A stretch of 64,000 bases of DNA from G963663315 sp965116335 (GCA_965116335.1 OZ220677.1:682001-746000); one strand, 5' to 3'; shown: positions 1 through 12,400, counted from the stretch's first letter. Notes: a model not told the origin generated them from the sequence alone. Program-made: numbers and translations.

Positions 1-1
1 G

Positions 2-166
2 GGCAAGGCGACCGGACTCAACCCGCTGGCCATCATTATCGGCATTTTCTTCTGGGGCACCGCCTTGAATGGAATCATGGGAATGATTCTGGCGATTCCC
101 CTGACCGCTTTTGTAGTCGTATTCTGGCGACTGGCGCGGGAAAAATACATCCAGCAACTTTTCTGA
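2..166 (+). CDS. AI-2E family transporter, C-terminal end (partial)
   Basis: Only the last 54 codons are present; the gene enters from the left edge and stops at TGA 164-166. The translation holds LNPLAIIIGIFFWGTALNG followed by GMILAIPLTAF. This Gly/Pro-containing hydrophobic pattern is typical of the last two membrane segments of AI-2E/PerM (UPF0118) inner-membrane proteins. The family includes exporters of small signals and ion antiporters, and the substrate cannot be told from the tail. The next gene starts 2 bp after the stop on the same strand, so the two may be co-transcribed. Family call is good; function is not assigned. Confidence 0.75.
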   Translation, partial: GKATGLNPLAIIIGIFFWGTALNGIMGMILAIPLTAFVVVFWRLAREKYIQQLF

Positions 167-168
167 CC

Positions 169-2661
169 ATGTCCATTCCATCGCAGGCGAGAACCGTAAT
201 CATCGGAGGCGGCATAATGGGTTGTTCCCTGGCCTGGCATTTATGCAAGGAAGGAGAAACCGACCTGATTCTCCTGGAAAAGGGCGAGCTCACATCCGGC
301 TCAACCTGGCATGCCGCCGGCCAGATTACTCACTCCGTCAGTCATTACGGACTGGCGAAAATGGCCGCCTGGGGGACTCAACTATACCCCCGGCTCGAAG
401 CCGAGACCGGCCAGTCATGCTCCTGGCATGGATGCGGTAGCCTGCGATTGGCGTATGAACAATCCGAGGTCGACTGGCTGCACTACACCCGCTCAATCGG
501 CAAGGGCCTGGGGCACTATATGGAAGTCATCGAGCCAGACTCAATCCGCACATTACACCCGTTCTACAATATCGAAGGAGTGCGGGCAGCCCTGCATACC
601 ACCGGAGATGGCCATGTTGACCCAGCCGGAGTGACTTTCGCCCTGGCCAAAGGTGCCAGCATGATGGGTGCCAAAATCATCCGCCAGACTCGCGCTACCG
701 GCATTACCCACCATCCGAACCATGAATTCACCGTCCATACCGGACAGGGTGATATCAGAGCCGAACGAGTAGTCAATGCAGGCGGAACTTATGCCCGGCA
801 AATCGGCCAATGGCTCGGCCTCGACCTGCCCATCGCCAACATGCTACACCATTACCTGATTACCGATACCGTACCCCAATTCATGCAACTGGAACATGAA
901 TTGCCAGTCATCCGGGACGACCGGCAAGTTTCAGGCTATATCCGCATGGAACAGAAATCCGGGCTGATCGGCATCTACGAGAAAACCAACACCGTATCGG
1001 TATGGAATCAGGGTACGCCCTGGGATGAGGAGCACAGACTGTTCGAGCCCGACTATGAGCGAATCATGCCGTGGCTGGAAAACGCCATGCAACGAATGCC
1101 GGTTCTTGCCGACCTCGGAATCAAGCGAGTCGTGCATGGCGCAATCACCCATCCACCCGACGGTAATATGCTACTGGGACCATCCGGGATTCGGAACTTC
1201 TGGCTGTGCTGCGGTTCCCAGGTCGGTATCGCCTGGGGACCCGGAGCCGGGAAATACCTCGCCCAATGGATGGTTCACGGTGCTGCCGATATTTCCATGA
1301 GCGCCTTCGACCCGAGACGTTTTGGTGCCCGAATAGATGATCACTACCGAATCGAAAAAGCCCGGGAAGACTATACCCTGCGTCATGAGATACCCTACCC
1401 GACACTCGATCGGCCAGCCTGCCGACCCTCTCACTCCAAACTTTCCCCACTGTACCAGACGCTCGCCGACAAAGGCGCCGTCTATCAGGACATCTATGGC
1501 TGGGAACGTCCATTCTGGTACGCACTGGACGACATGCCACGACAACATATCGAGAGCTTCCGGCGTACCGGACTGCATGAAATCATTGGCCGCGAAGTAG
1601 CCGGGCTGAGAACGCATGCCGGCATTGCCGACCTGACCGCCTTCGCCAAGCTGGAAATATCAGGAACCGATGCCGAGTCTTTTCTCAAACGTGTGTCCTC
1701 CAACCAACTGCCGCGCAAAACCGGCAATATATCACTGACCTGCCTGATCATGGAGAACGGCCGGATTGAAGCAGAGGCAACCCTGGCCAGACTGTCTGAC
1801 AATCACTACTACATGGTGTATTCAGCAGTTAAAGAAGCGTCACTGCTGAATTGGCTGAACGACCAGATTGCGGATAATGAGTCCGTCCACATCCGTAACC
1901 TGTCCACTCATTACGGCGTAATCATGCTGGCCGGCCCCATGTCCCGCAGGATTCTCGCCGAATGTACGGATGCGGCACTGGACAATGCCCATTTTCGCTG
2001 GCTGTCGCTCCAGCACATTACCGTTGGCGGGGTGCACAATGTCCGCGCCATGCGCGTCACCTATACCGGCGAACTGGGCTGGGAACTGCATGTACCAATG
2101 GACCGGATGCCCAATGTATACCAGGCATTGATCACAACCCGGCACAGTCACGGACTGGTCCATATCGGCTCCGCAGCGTTGAACTCGATGCGGATGGAAA
2201 AAGCATACCTGTCCGGTCACGAAATCACCAACGAAGTCACTCTGACTGAAGCCGGTATCACACGCTGGTCACCGCAACGAAACTTCCAGGGTGCCGCAAT
2301 ATCCACCGCCCCGGCGACCCGATGGATACTCGCCTGCTTCCGATTCGACGAACCAGCGACCCATGACACAGAACACGATGCAAAGCGCGATGCCACAGAC
2401 AACTGCCCGCAAAAGCATCCGGATGCCGACCCATCCGGATCAGAAACCATCTGGCGACACGGCACAGCCGTAGGCCATATTTCCTCCGGCGGCTATGGCT
2501 ATGATGCAGGCTGCTACCTGGCTTTCGGATACGTCAAGCCGGAGATTGCCAGCCCCGGAACAGAAGTAGAAGTGCTGGTTCTGGGAGTGCCGAGACGAGC
2601 CGTAGTCCTGGCCGGAGCCGTATACGACCCGGACAACGAACGACCGCGGGCGGACGACTAA
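169..2661 (+). CDS. FAD-dependent dimethylglycine/sarcosine dehydrogenase-like protein with GcvT domain
   Basis: An 830-residue flavoprotein of the dimethylglycine dehydrogenase family, which demethylates N-methylated glycines and passes the one-carbon unit to tetrahydrofolate. The N-terminal DAO domain (about residues 8-370) has the dinucleotide motif GGGIMG at 13-18. The STWHAAG motif at 45-51 contains His48, at the site where family members bind FAD covalently. A linker (FAO_M) follows, then a GcvT-type folate domain from about 440 with YTGELGWELHVP, and a C-terminal GcvT barrel. Length fits the family (about 810-860). Between the GcvT core and the barrel there is an Asp/His-rich polar insertion (about 725-765) that looks unstructured. 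The exact substrate (dimethylglycine, sarcosine or a related betaine) is not fixed by sequence; the MttB-like gene at 48623-50143 points the same way. Confidence 0.85.
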   Translation: MSIPSQARTVIIGGGIMGCSLAWHLCKEGETDLILLEKGELTSGSTWHAAGQITHSVSHYGLAKMAAWGTQLYPRLEAETGQSCSWHGCGSLRLAYEQSEVDWLHYTRSIGKGLGHYMEVIEPDSIRTLHPFYNIEGVRAALHTTGDGHVDPAGVTFALAKGASMMGAKIIRQTRATGITHHPNHEFTVHTGQGDIRAERVVNAGGTYARQIGQWLGLDLPIANMLHHYLITDTVPQFMQLEHELPVIRDDRQVSGYIRMEQKSGLIGIYEKTNTVSVWNQGTPWDEEHRLFEPDYERIMPWLENAMQRMPVLADLGIKRVVHGAITHPPDGNMLLGPSGIRNFWLCCGSQVGIAWGPGAGKYLAQWMVHGAADISMSAFDPRRFGARIDDHYRIEKAREDYTLRHEIPYPTLDRPACRPSHSKLSPLYQTLADKGAVYQDIYGWERPFWYALDDMPRQHIESFRRTGLHEIIGREVAGLRTHAGIADLTAFAKLEISGTDAESFLKRVSSNQLPRKTGNISLTCLIMENGRIEAEATLARLSDNHYYMVYSAVKEASLLNWLNDQIADNESVHIRNLSTHYGVIMLAGPMSRRILAECTDAALDNAHFRWLSLQHITVGGVHNVRAMRVTYTGELGWELHVPMDRMPNVYQALITTRHSHGLVHIGSAALNSMRMEKAYLSGHEITNEVTLTEAGITRWSPQRNFQGAAISTAPATRWILACFRFDEPATHDTEHDAKRDATDNCPQKHPDADPSGSETIWRHGTAVGHISSGGYGYDAGCYLAFGYVKPEIASPGTEVEVLVLGVPRRAVVLAGAVYDPDNERPRADD

Positions 2662-2697
2662 TCACATACTGTAAAAACCAACCATAGCGAGAGTGTC

Positions 2698-3078
2698 ATG
2701 GACAAAGAAAGATTTGAGCTGGGCCTGAACCAGCGTAAAGCAACCCTGGGTGCCGAATATGTAGAGAAAAACCTGGCGCAAGCCGATGAATTTACCCGGC
2801 CATTCCAGGAAATGATGACCGAATGGTGCTGGGGGTTCGGATGGGGAGACGACTGCATTGATGCCAAAACCCGCTCCATGATGAACCTCACCATGATCGG
2901 CGCGCTAGGCCGTATGCACGAATGGGAAATCCACTGCCGGGGAGCGATCACCAACGGCGTAACCAAACAACAGATTCGCGCCATCTGCCACGTTATCGGA
3001 ATCTACTGCGGCGTCCCCCAAGCCCTCGAATGCTTCCGCATAGCAAGAGAAGTACTATCCGATGAAGGTCTGCTATAG
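2698..3078 (+). CDS. Carboxymuconolactone decarboxylase family protein (PcaC-like)
   Basis: A 126-residue protein with the PcaC-like pattern: WGFGWGDD near residues 43-50, KTRSMMNLTMIGALGRMHEWEIH in the middle, then RGAITNGVTKQQI and IYCGVPQALE. This matches 4-carboxymuconolactone decarboxylase relatives in length and layout. It lacks the CxxC pair of AhpD peroxidases, so a redox role is unlikely. True PcaC works in protocatechuate breakdown, but no other pca genes are nearby. It follows the FAD/GcvT oxidoreductase by 36 bp on the same strand, which suggests a role in the same catabolic operon rather than in aromatic degradation. Family is firm; reaction is unknown. Confidence 0.8.
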   Translation: MDKERFELGLNQRKATLGAEYVEKNLAQADEFTRPFQEMMTEWCWGFGWGDDCIDAKTRSMMNLTMIGALGRMHEWEIHCRGAITNGVTKQQIRAICHVIGIYCGVPQALECFRIAREVLSDEGLL

Positions 3079-3132
3079 CACACGCCCACCCCCGCCCAAT
3101 CACTCCTACCCAATCACTCCCGGATACCGGCG

Positions 3133-3408
3133 TTGAGATGTAAAGCAATCAAGGTTACGCATATCTCCCCACATGGAATATGGCTGCTCACGCAGAATGA
3201 AGAACTCTTCATGCCTTACAAGGATTTCCCCTGGTTCAACCAGCAACCCATCGAAGCCATCCTGAATGTAGAAGAACCATCCCCAGGACATTACCACTGG
3301 CCAGCGATTGATGTAGATTTAAGCAAAGAAATCATCAAAAACCCGGATAAGTTTCCGTTAGTAACCAAATCTACAGGAGTAGAAATTTCGTATGTGGCCA
3401 AGCCTTAG
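3133..3408 (+). CDS. DUF2442 domain protein
   Basis: A 91-residue protein of the DUF2442 family, recognised by HGIWLL near the start, the YKDFPWF box, and HWPAIDVDLSKE followed by NPDKFPLV. There is no in-frame ATG before the conserved region, so the TTG at 3133 is the best start. DUF2442 genes are often paired with a DUF4160 gene in two-gene units; none is present in the 55 bp upstream, so this is a solitary copy. The stop codon (3406-3408) lies one base before an 8-bp remnant of a CRISPR repeat (3410-3417). The gene therefore marks the old, leader-distal edge of the array. Function unknown. Confidence 0.7.
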   Translation: MRCKAIKVTHISPHGIWLLTQNEELFMPYKDFPWFNQQPIEAILNVEEPSPGHYHWPAIDVDLSKEIIKNPDKFPLVTKSTGVEISYVAKP

Positions 3409-3409
3409 A

Positions 3410-3417
3410 CAGTGAAC
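3410..3417 (-). repeat. Truncated terminal CRISPR repeat (8 bp)
   Basis: CAGTGAAC here equals the last 8 bases of the array repeat as written on the plus strand. It is followed by exactly 32 bp (3418-3449), the normal spacer length, before the first intact repeat at 3450. The rest of the repeat is missing and is replaced by the end of the DUF2442 gene. Confidence 0.55.
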
Positions 3418-3449
3418 GTAGATCGCTTGGTTCGCGTAAGTATTTTACT

Positions 3450-6400
3450 TTTCTAAGCTGCCTGTACGGCAGTGAACGTGGGGTGCTTTCCATGTATCAA
3501 CGTAGGTAATTTCTAAGCTGCCTGTACGGCAGTGAACCCGATCCGGCAATATGTTTTTTCCCGTTGTTATTTCTAAGCTGCCTGTACGGCAGTGAACGCC
3601 GAATGCCATTCTTGCTTCCATGCCGGCTTTTTCTAAGCTGCCTGTACGGCAGTGAACGGACTATTCTGCCAGACTGGAAGGAATCGCAGTTTCTAAGCTG
3701 CCTGTACGGCAGTGAACTACTGCTACAGTGTCAAAAGCCGGACACTCCATTTCTAAGCTGCCTGTACGGCAGTGAACGTTACGGGTTGAGTTACGTCCGG
3801 ACGCAACCGTTTCTAAGCTGCCTGTACGGCAGTGAACGCATGAAAAACCCGGCGCGTTGGCCGGGTTACTTTCTAAGCTGCCTGTACGGCAGTGAACCTG
3901 GATTCGAGGATGTGCCGACCGATCTTTCTTTTCTAAGCTGCCTGTACGGCAGTGAACATGGCGTTGTATTGTCTGGCGGCCCCGCTCAATTTCTAAGCTG
4001 CCTGTACGGCAGTGAACCAAAAAGCAATCGGAAACGCCGATCTGGAAGTTTTCTAAGCTGCCTGTACGGCAGTGAACTCAGTATAACAGGGGCGCTTTGT
4101 ACCTGATGCTTTCTAAGCTGCCTGTACGGCAGTGAACTCGTGGTTTTATTCATTAGACGATTTCAACCTTTTCTAAGCTGCCTGTACGGCAGTGAACGAT
4201 GACCGCGCCAACGATACCTTCTGATTATTTTTCTAAGCTGCCTGTACGGCAGTGAACTTGCAAGCTAATTCGCAAGCTAATTGACAATCTTTCTAAGCTG
4301 CCTGTACGGCAGTGAACAATGAACAAAGAGATTAAAAATATGGACAAGTTTTCTAAGCTGCCTGTACGGCAGTGAACCGCAAATGCGTTGACATCGGAAC
4401 CATCTTGTCTTTCTAAGCTGCCTGTACGGCAGTGAACAATATATCGACCGGAAATTCTACGGCCTTGAATTTCTAAGCTGCCTGTACGGCAGTGAACCGA
4501 TGATCCGCCTCGGCGGATCAGAAATTATCTTTCTAAGCTGCCTGTACGGCAGTGAACTGATCCAGGCGGGTGCCGGGTTAAATCCTGCCTTTCTAAGCTG
4601 CCTGTACGGCAGTGAACGATCGCCTTTTTTAATGTCGTAGTGGTAATAGTTTCTAAGCTGCCTGTACGGCAGTGAACATCAACACTACGTTACATGGTGC
4701 CAAAATACATTTCTAAGCTGCCTGTACGGCAGTGAACAAAAGTTCGCGAGCATTACCACGCCATGCTGTTTTCTAAGCTGCCTGTACGGCAGTGAACTTA
4801 CAAAGTGAATTTATACTTGTGGACAATGTTTTCTAAGCTGCCTGTACGGCAGTGAACCCACATTACCAACCTCGGTGATCGCCGTTTCATTTCTAAGCTG
4901 CCTGTACGGCAGTGAACTCAGTGATACATTTTCTCGGCAACCTTCGCCATTTCTAAGCTGCCTGTACGGCAGTGAACTATGAGAGAGAGGCACCCGCATC
5001 ACACCCTTCTTTCTAAGCTGCCTGTACGGCAGTGAACGCGACCGACTGACGGCGGGGGGCGTCATCCCTTTTCTAAGCTGCCTGTACGGCAGTGAACACT
5101 TTGACATGGACTAATAACCCGACTGAACATTTCTAAGCTGCCTGTACGGCAGTGAACATCATGGTGGGATAATGATGTCGAGGTCGGCTTTTCTAAGCTG
5201 CCTGTACGGCAGTGAACAGTGGTTGCGGTTCAACACGCCGGCTCAAACTTTTCTAAGCTGCCTGTACGGCAGTGAACAAAAAAAACGCCTTGACCTATAG
5301 TTAGGTATATTTCTAAGCTGCCTGTACGGCAGTGAACTATTGATCGGAGGTTGAAGTGAACAAGAGAGATTTCTAAGCTGCCTGTACGGCAGTGAACTGG
5401 GCTGATCACCCCTTCCCTTTGTATTGTATTTTCTAAGCTGCCTGTACGGCAGTGAACACCAGCTTCCCCCGACTGTTATCGGAGTGCATTTTCTAAGCTG
5501 CCTGTACGGCAGTGAACATGCGCGTCAGATATAAGCGGGTCGACAGCCATTTCTAAGCTGCCTGTACGGCAGTGAACATCAGAAAGTATAAGGAGCGGGT
5601 GCCGTTTCATTTCTAAGCTGCCTGTACGGCAGTGAACATTTTGAGGACTTATGTAATATGACAACATTTTTTCTAAGCTGCCTGTACGGCAGTGAACAGA
5701 CGTTGACTCCGCGCCGCCCGGCTTCGTTTTTTCTAAGCTGCCTGTACGGCAGTGAACGGGAAGCGGACAAGTTCATACTCTCCTGTCAGTTTCTAAGCTG
5801 CCTGTACGGCAGTGAACGGAGGTCGGCATCCCCAATGCGACAAATACTATTTCTAAGCTGCCTGTACGGCAGTGAACGGAAACAGAATCGCTATCGCTGG
5901 CAATGCTGATTTCTAAGCTGCCTGTACGGCAGTGAACTCACAGAATGCTTACTGCAGGCGATATAGTCATTTCTAAGCTGCCTGTACGGCAGTGAACACG
6001 GCTTAACTGCGCCGGCAGGGCAGATTGTCTTTCTAAGCTGCCTGTACGGCAGTGAACCCCATAACTTAAACCCGATATGCACCCGTTCATTTCTAAGCTG
6101 CCTGTACGGCAGTGAACCAAGGAGTACTTCGAGATACAACTATGATTCATTTCTAAGCTGCCTGTACGGCAGTGAACAAGGCTCTTTCTCGCGTGTCCAT
6201 TCCTCATTATTTCTAAGCTGCCTGTACGGCAGTGAACTTGATGCAAGAGACTACTCACCCGCAAGCACTTTTCTAAGCTGCCTGTACGGCAGTGAACGAA
6301 CCTCACGCGCTAACTGTTGATCCTCGTACTTTCTAAGCTGCCTGTACGGCAGTGAACAGACAATACCTTTTATTGAATTATTACACGATTTTCTAAGCTG

Positions 6401-9400
6401 CCTGTACGGCAGTGAACTGGCAGGTTCAGCGTACAGATTACAGTTGCAATTTCTAAGCTGCCTGTACGGCAGTGAACTGAATTTCGCTGGCTATTTCCGC
6501 AGGCGTATCTTTCTAAGCTGCCTGTACGGCAGTGAACACTTACTGCTATTCTGTCTGTATTGCCCTGCCTTTCTAAGCTGCCTGTACGGCAGTGAACTCT
6601 ATGCTGGTTGCCTGGTTGCGCCGGTTATGTTTCTAAGCTGCCTGTACGGCAGTGAACGCTCGGACAAGGCGGTATGTCTGGCGGTGTCATTTCTAAGCTG
6701 CCTGTACGGCAGTGAACATTCATCAAGTAGCCATTCGCATCTTGATTAATTTCTAAGCTGCCTGTACGGCAGTGAACTCTGTAATCATGATTTCGCATAT
6801 TTTTATATTTTTCTAAGCTGCCTGTACGGCAGTGAACGTCAGGCGGGTACATTGTTCATTCTCCCGTTATTTCTAAGCTGCCTGTACGGCAGTGAACGAT
6901 AACCATGATCAACTGCGCTTGATTGATTGTTTCTAAGCTGCCTGTACGGCAGTGAACGTCCGGATACAAAGCGCGGAGCCAACCGAACATTTCTAAGCTG
7001 CCTGTACGGCAGTGAAGATGGAAACCAGTTTCGGAGAGTTGCGTTTATTTTTCTAAGCTGCCTGTACGGCAGTGAACGGAACGGTCTGGAAAATGGCTGA
7101 TAGTGTCTTTTTCTAAGCTGCCTGTACGGCAGTGAACATTATGACAATGTTTGATTTTGATTTTGAAGGTTTCTAAGCTGCCTGTACGGCAGTGAACCGC
7201 CTGGAAAGCTCAACCCCGCCCCGAACAGATTTCTAAGCTGCCTGTACGGCAGTGAACTTCCCTGCCTTCCGGTTGATGCCTGATTACCTTTTCTAAGCTG
7301 CCTGTACGGCAGTGAACTTAAGGAAACCATAGCCAGTCTTAAGCCTCTATTTCTAAGCTGCCTGTACGGCAGTGAACTTGGAGAAATGAACCAGTTTGCA
7401 TACGATACTTTTCTAAGCTGCCTGTACGGCAGTGAACTTCTTTCTTCTTGCCTTCCTTTCTTAACTTTTTTTCTAAGCTGCCTGTACGGCAGTGAACAAT
7501 TCCCGGTCCGGCTGCTATCGTTTCTGCCTTTTCTAAGCTGCCTGTACGGCAGTGAACGAGACCTGCAGCGTGTTCAGGGTTTGATTCGATTTCTAAGCTG
7601 CCTGTACGGCAGTGAACGTTTTGAGTCTTGCTCTTTCCCCGTCCTTGACTTTCTAAGCTGCCTGTACGGCAGTGAACACATTGACCGGAACGGCACCCTC
7701 CATCATAAATTTCTAAGCTGCCTGTACGGCAGTGAACAGAACGTTACAAAGAGGTACTCTCCAGCGTATTTTCTAAGCTGCCTGTACGGCAGTGAACCAA
7801 GCCATCCTTCAACCGTACTCTCATTGCCTTTTCTAAGCTGCCTGTACGGCAGTGAACCCGGCTCTGCGACGGCGACCAAACACCTACACTTTCTAAGCTG
7901 CCTGTACGGCAGTGAACTGGGTATGGTATGGTGCGGCGCGGCGCTGCAATTTCTAAGCTGCCTGTACGGCAGTGAACGCTACTCCTCCGAACTGGAGCTG
8001 ATGCTTACCTTTCTAAGCTGCCTGTACGGCAGTGAACGGACACAGCTAATGCCTAGATGGGACCGCTCTTTTCTAAGCTGCCTGTACGGCAGTGAACCGG
8101 GTTATCTTTCCAGGTTTGTTCATCCAGTATTTCTAAGCTGCCTGTACGGCAGTGAACATTTCGATATTGCCAACCAGACCGGGAATCATTTTCTAAGCTG
8201 CCTGTACGGCAGTGAACATTCTGACTTTACGATGTACGCGATTATGTCCTTTCTAAGCTGCCTGTACGGCAGTGAACCCGCAGGAAATTATGTGCGTATT
8301 CATTTTGACTTTCTAAGCTGCCTGTACGGCAGTGAACTACAGCACCCGAAGGTGGCATCTTTTCCTGGTTTTCTAAGCTGCCTGTACGGCAGTGAACGAA
8401 CCAACATCGACCTTGCCAGCAACATTGAATTTCTAAGCTGCCTGTACGGCAGTGAACGGGGCACTATGATATACCTGAAAGAGAAACAATTTCTAAGCTG
8501 CCTGTACGGCAGTGAACGCAGAGGCTCGGGAGGAACGAGAGATTGTTGCTTTCTAAGCTGCCTGTACGGCAGTGAACGGGTGAATACTTCGCCGCGACCG
8601 AATTAGCCGTTTCTAAGCTGCCTGTACGGCAGTGAACAATTTGTTACGATGATTGTATTTTAAGCCAATTTTCTAAGCTGCCTGTACGGCAGTGAACTGA
8701 CCCCTGTAGCTGCAATCGGTACGCTGAACTTTCTAAGCTGCCTGTACGGCAGTGAACGATACGCCGTCCATACCGAAGCCGACAGTAGCTTTCTAAGCTG
8801 CCTGTACGGCAGTGAACCGTTGCCAAACTGGTGGAACCAGTCAACTGGCTTTCTAAGCTGCCTGTACGGCAGTGAACCCTGAGTCTGCAGAGCCATCGAA
8901 TCCCACGTTTTTCTAAGCTGCCTGTACGGCAGTGAACAAGGTCGGCGGCCAGAGCCGCCGCAATGTCAATTTCTAAGCTGCCTGTACGGCAGTGAACTTT
9001 CCCGCTTGGTTCCCGGAGTGCCTTTATTCTTTCTAAGCTGCCTGTACGGCAGTGAACTTGAAATGTTCAGGCCATGCGATGGACTCAATTTTCTAAGCTG
9101 CCTGTACGGCAGTGAACCGGGGGCAGCATATTCACAGATAATTGTCATGTTTCTAAGCTGCCTGTACGGCAGTGAACGATGTACTTGTTGGATGAGCCGG
9201 CTGCTTGAGTTTCTAAGCTGCCTGTACGGCAGTGAACCAACTTATTGAAGACGCTCGCCAGAAGCGAGATTTCTAAGCTGCCTGTACGGCAGTGAACTGT
9301 TCGCCAAATCAACAAACTGTTTTGCGACTTTTCTAAGCTGCCTGTACGGCAGTGAACTCGCGGAAATTCAACCGACACCTGATCGCCCATTTCTAAGCTG

Positions 9401-12400
9401 CCTGTACGGCAGTGAACCTCAAGGAGACCCGTCCTTTATTTAGCGAATTTTTCTAAGCTGCCTGTACGGCAGTGAACAACGTTCCATTCGTCGCGTTTCA
9501 GATTCATCATTTCTAAGCTGCCTGTACGGCAGTGAACCATCTTGCATTGTGTGGGTTCGTGCCCCTGCTTTTCTAAGCTGCCTGTACGGCAGTGAACACT
9601 GCCTGCCTGCCATGAACATATCGTCAATATTTCTAAGCTGCCTGTACGGCAGTGAACCGGTGGCCGGATGATTCAATCAATTTCAATGATTTCTAAGCTG
9701 CCTGTACGGCAGTGAACCACGAAGTGGGACGACGAATGTCAGCCTGGTTTTTCTAAGCTGCCTGTACGGCAGTGAACCAAGGCATCGCTGTTGAAAAGCT
9801 GAATGTGAATTTCTAAGCTGCCTGTACGGCAGTGAACATGTGGATGCGGATGCGGATGATCTGGAGGCTTTCTAAGCTGCCTGTACGGCAGTGAACTAAG
9901 ACGTCAATCTGGTTCAATTCCTCAAATTTTTCTAAGCTGCCTGTACGGCAGTGAACATCCGCCGATACAAACGTCCCGTTTTCGTATCTTTCTAAGCTGC
10001 CTGTACGGCAGTGAACTTGTTCAGTAGCGGTTTTTATATCTTCGATATTTTCTAAGCTGCCTGTACGGCAGTGAACGGCCGCTGGAAATGTTTACGACAA
10101 GAGCCCATTTTCTAAGCTGCCTGTACGGCAGTGAACTTTTCGGATTGCTTCAATTTCAATTTCAGAGATTTCTAAGCTGCCTGTACGGCAGTGAACGGCT
10201 GGTTACTATGCAATGGACGGATTCGTCTTTTCTAAGCTGCCTGTACGGCAGTGAACTTCGATTTCGTGATTGCCGTCAACGTCCCAGATTTTCTAAGCTG
10301 CCTGTACGGCAGTGAACAGCGTGTTGTATTGATTCTCCAATACGCCAGTTTTCTAAGCTGCCTGTACGGCAGTGAACACGATAGTTACTTCTCTCCAGCC
10401 CTCGGTTGTTTTCTAAGCTGCCTGTACGGCAGTGAACTAAAAATTCGTCTTGGTAGAGCCGAACCTATATTTCTAAGCTGCCTGTACGGCAGTGAACTCA
10501 CTGGTTCTCAGCACTTTGTCCTGGCTAACTTTCTAAGCTGCCTGTACGGCAGTGAACCACGAAAGCGCGGTCATCGTCCAAAACCACCATTTCTAAGCTG
10601 CCTGTACGGCAGTGAACTCTTCAGCGGTGAGCTTGTCAGTGGTTCCCCTTTTCTAAGCTGCCTGTACGGCAGTGAACATATGATCGTTGCCGTATGGCGA
10701 CCATTGCCCTTTCTAAGCTGCCTGTACGGCAGTGAACCTTGCCCGTCTTTTCGTAGTGTGTCGCCTTGCTTTCTAAGCTGCCTGTACGGCAGTGAACCCC
10801 TTGCCTAATATCCCTCTATCCAGCCTGTTTTTCTAAGCTGCCTGTACGGCAGTGAACCTTGTGTGCCCTGGTTCGGTGGTGGCTGTATGTTTCTAAGCTG
10901 CCTGTACGGCAGTGAACCAACGAGATATTGCCCGGAAGGTCAGTTTATCTTTCTAAGCTGCCTGTACGGCAGTGAACCCGGGCATCAATTCCGTGCCCGT
11001 GCAATTCATTTTCTAAGCTGCCTGTACGGCAGTGAACAAAGCAAAAGCAACCACAATAGAGACATGAGATTTCTAAGCTGCCTGTACGGCAGTGAACGAT
11101 TGAAACGTTGATGTTTTCATTGCTGGCAATTTCTAAGCTGCCTGTACGGCAGTGAACGGCCAGATTGTCGGCATATCTGGTAGCGCACATTTCTAAGCTG
11201 CCTGTACGGCAGTGAACGATATCCGGGTCAACTCCGAGCATCTGCTTCATTTCTAAGCTGCCTGTACGGCAGTGAACTACCGCCAGCGAAGCCGTCATCT
11301 TTCGATGATTTTCTAAGCTGCCTGTACGGCAGTGAACAATACAAGCAGCGTATGGAACCGCCATAGGCGTTTCTAAGCTGCCTGTACGGCAGTGAACAGC
11401 ATGGGCTGCAGAATCCGGTGCGACACAATTTTCTAAGCTGCCTGTACGGCAGTGAACTTCAATGGCCTGCGATGCGCTCGCGGCGGCTTTTTCTAAGCTG
11501 CCTGTACGGCAGTGAACACTGGGGGGATGGTCGGCATTGTGATATTTCTTTTCTAAGCTGCCTGTACGGCAGTGAACGTTTTATCGCCTTGATAAAATCA
11601 ATAATGTTTTTTCTAAGCTGCCTGTACGGCAGTGAACACTGGGGGGATGGTCGGCATTGTGATATTTCTTTTCTAAGCTGCCTGTACGGCAGTGAACATC
11701 AACAATGCTCTCCTGCAAATTTCTCTGCATTTCTAAGCTGCCTGTACGGCAGTGAACAGTTTGAGGTACCGCCTCTGAGCTTTGAGTCTTTTCTAAGCTG
11801 CCTGTACGGCAGTGAACGGAAACAGCCGACAGCGGCAGTCCTGTCAACATTTCTAAGCTGCCTGTACGGCAGTGAACTCCGGCTGTTCAATCGGGTAATA
11901 TACCCGGTTTTTCTAAGCTGCCTGTACGGCAGTGAACGCAGGGTAAGCGGTCGCCGTCAACCCGATTGCTTTCTAAGCTGCCTGTACGGCAGTGAACTAT
12001 GTGCGATTGTCGGGGTGGGTATCGCGGTTTTTCTAAGCTGCCTGTACGGCAGTGAACTTTTTCTTTGAGTATGTTAATGTTTGCTTGATTTTCTAAGCTG
12101 CCTGTACGGCAGTGAACCTGCACCCGCAGGTCAGATTGTTGGCATTTCATTTCTAAGCTGCCTGTACGGCAGTGAACGTTCATTCGTCGCCCCAGTCATC
12201 GCCGAGCAGTTTCTAAGCTGCCTGTACGGCAGTGAACGAACGAGTCAATAACTTTCTGGAGGTGATTATTTTCTAAGCTGCCTGTACGGCAGTGAACCAG
12301 TCGTTTGACCGTGCCGCCGCCAGCACGGTTTTCTAAGCTGCCTGTACGGCAGTGAACTGATATAAACCGGATCCGGCGAGAATCGTGCATTTCTAAGCTG

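Noticed and set aside
3133..3408. DUF2442 gene as half of a toxin-antitoxin or defence pair
   Set aside because: No DUF4160 or other small partner gene lies next to it; it is solitary beside the array edge.
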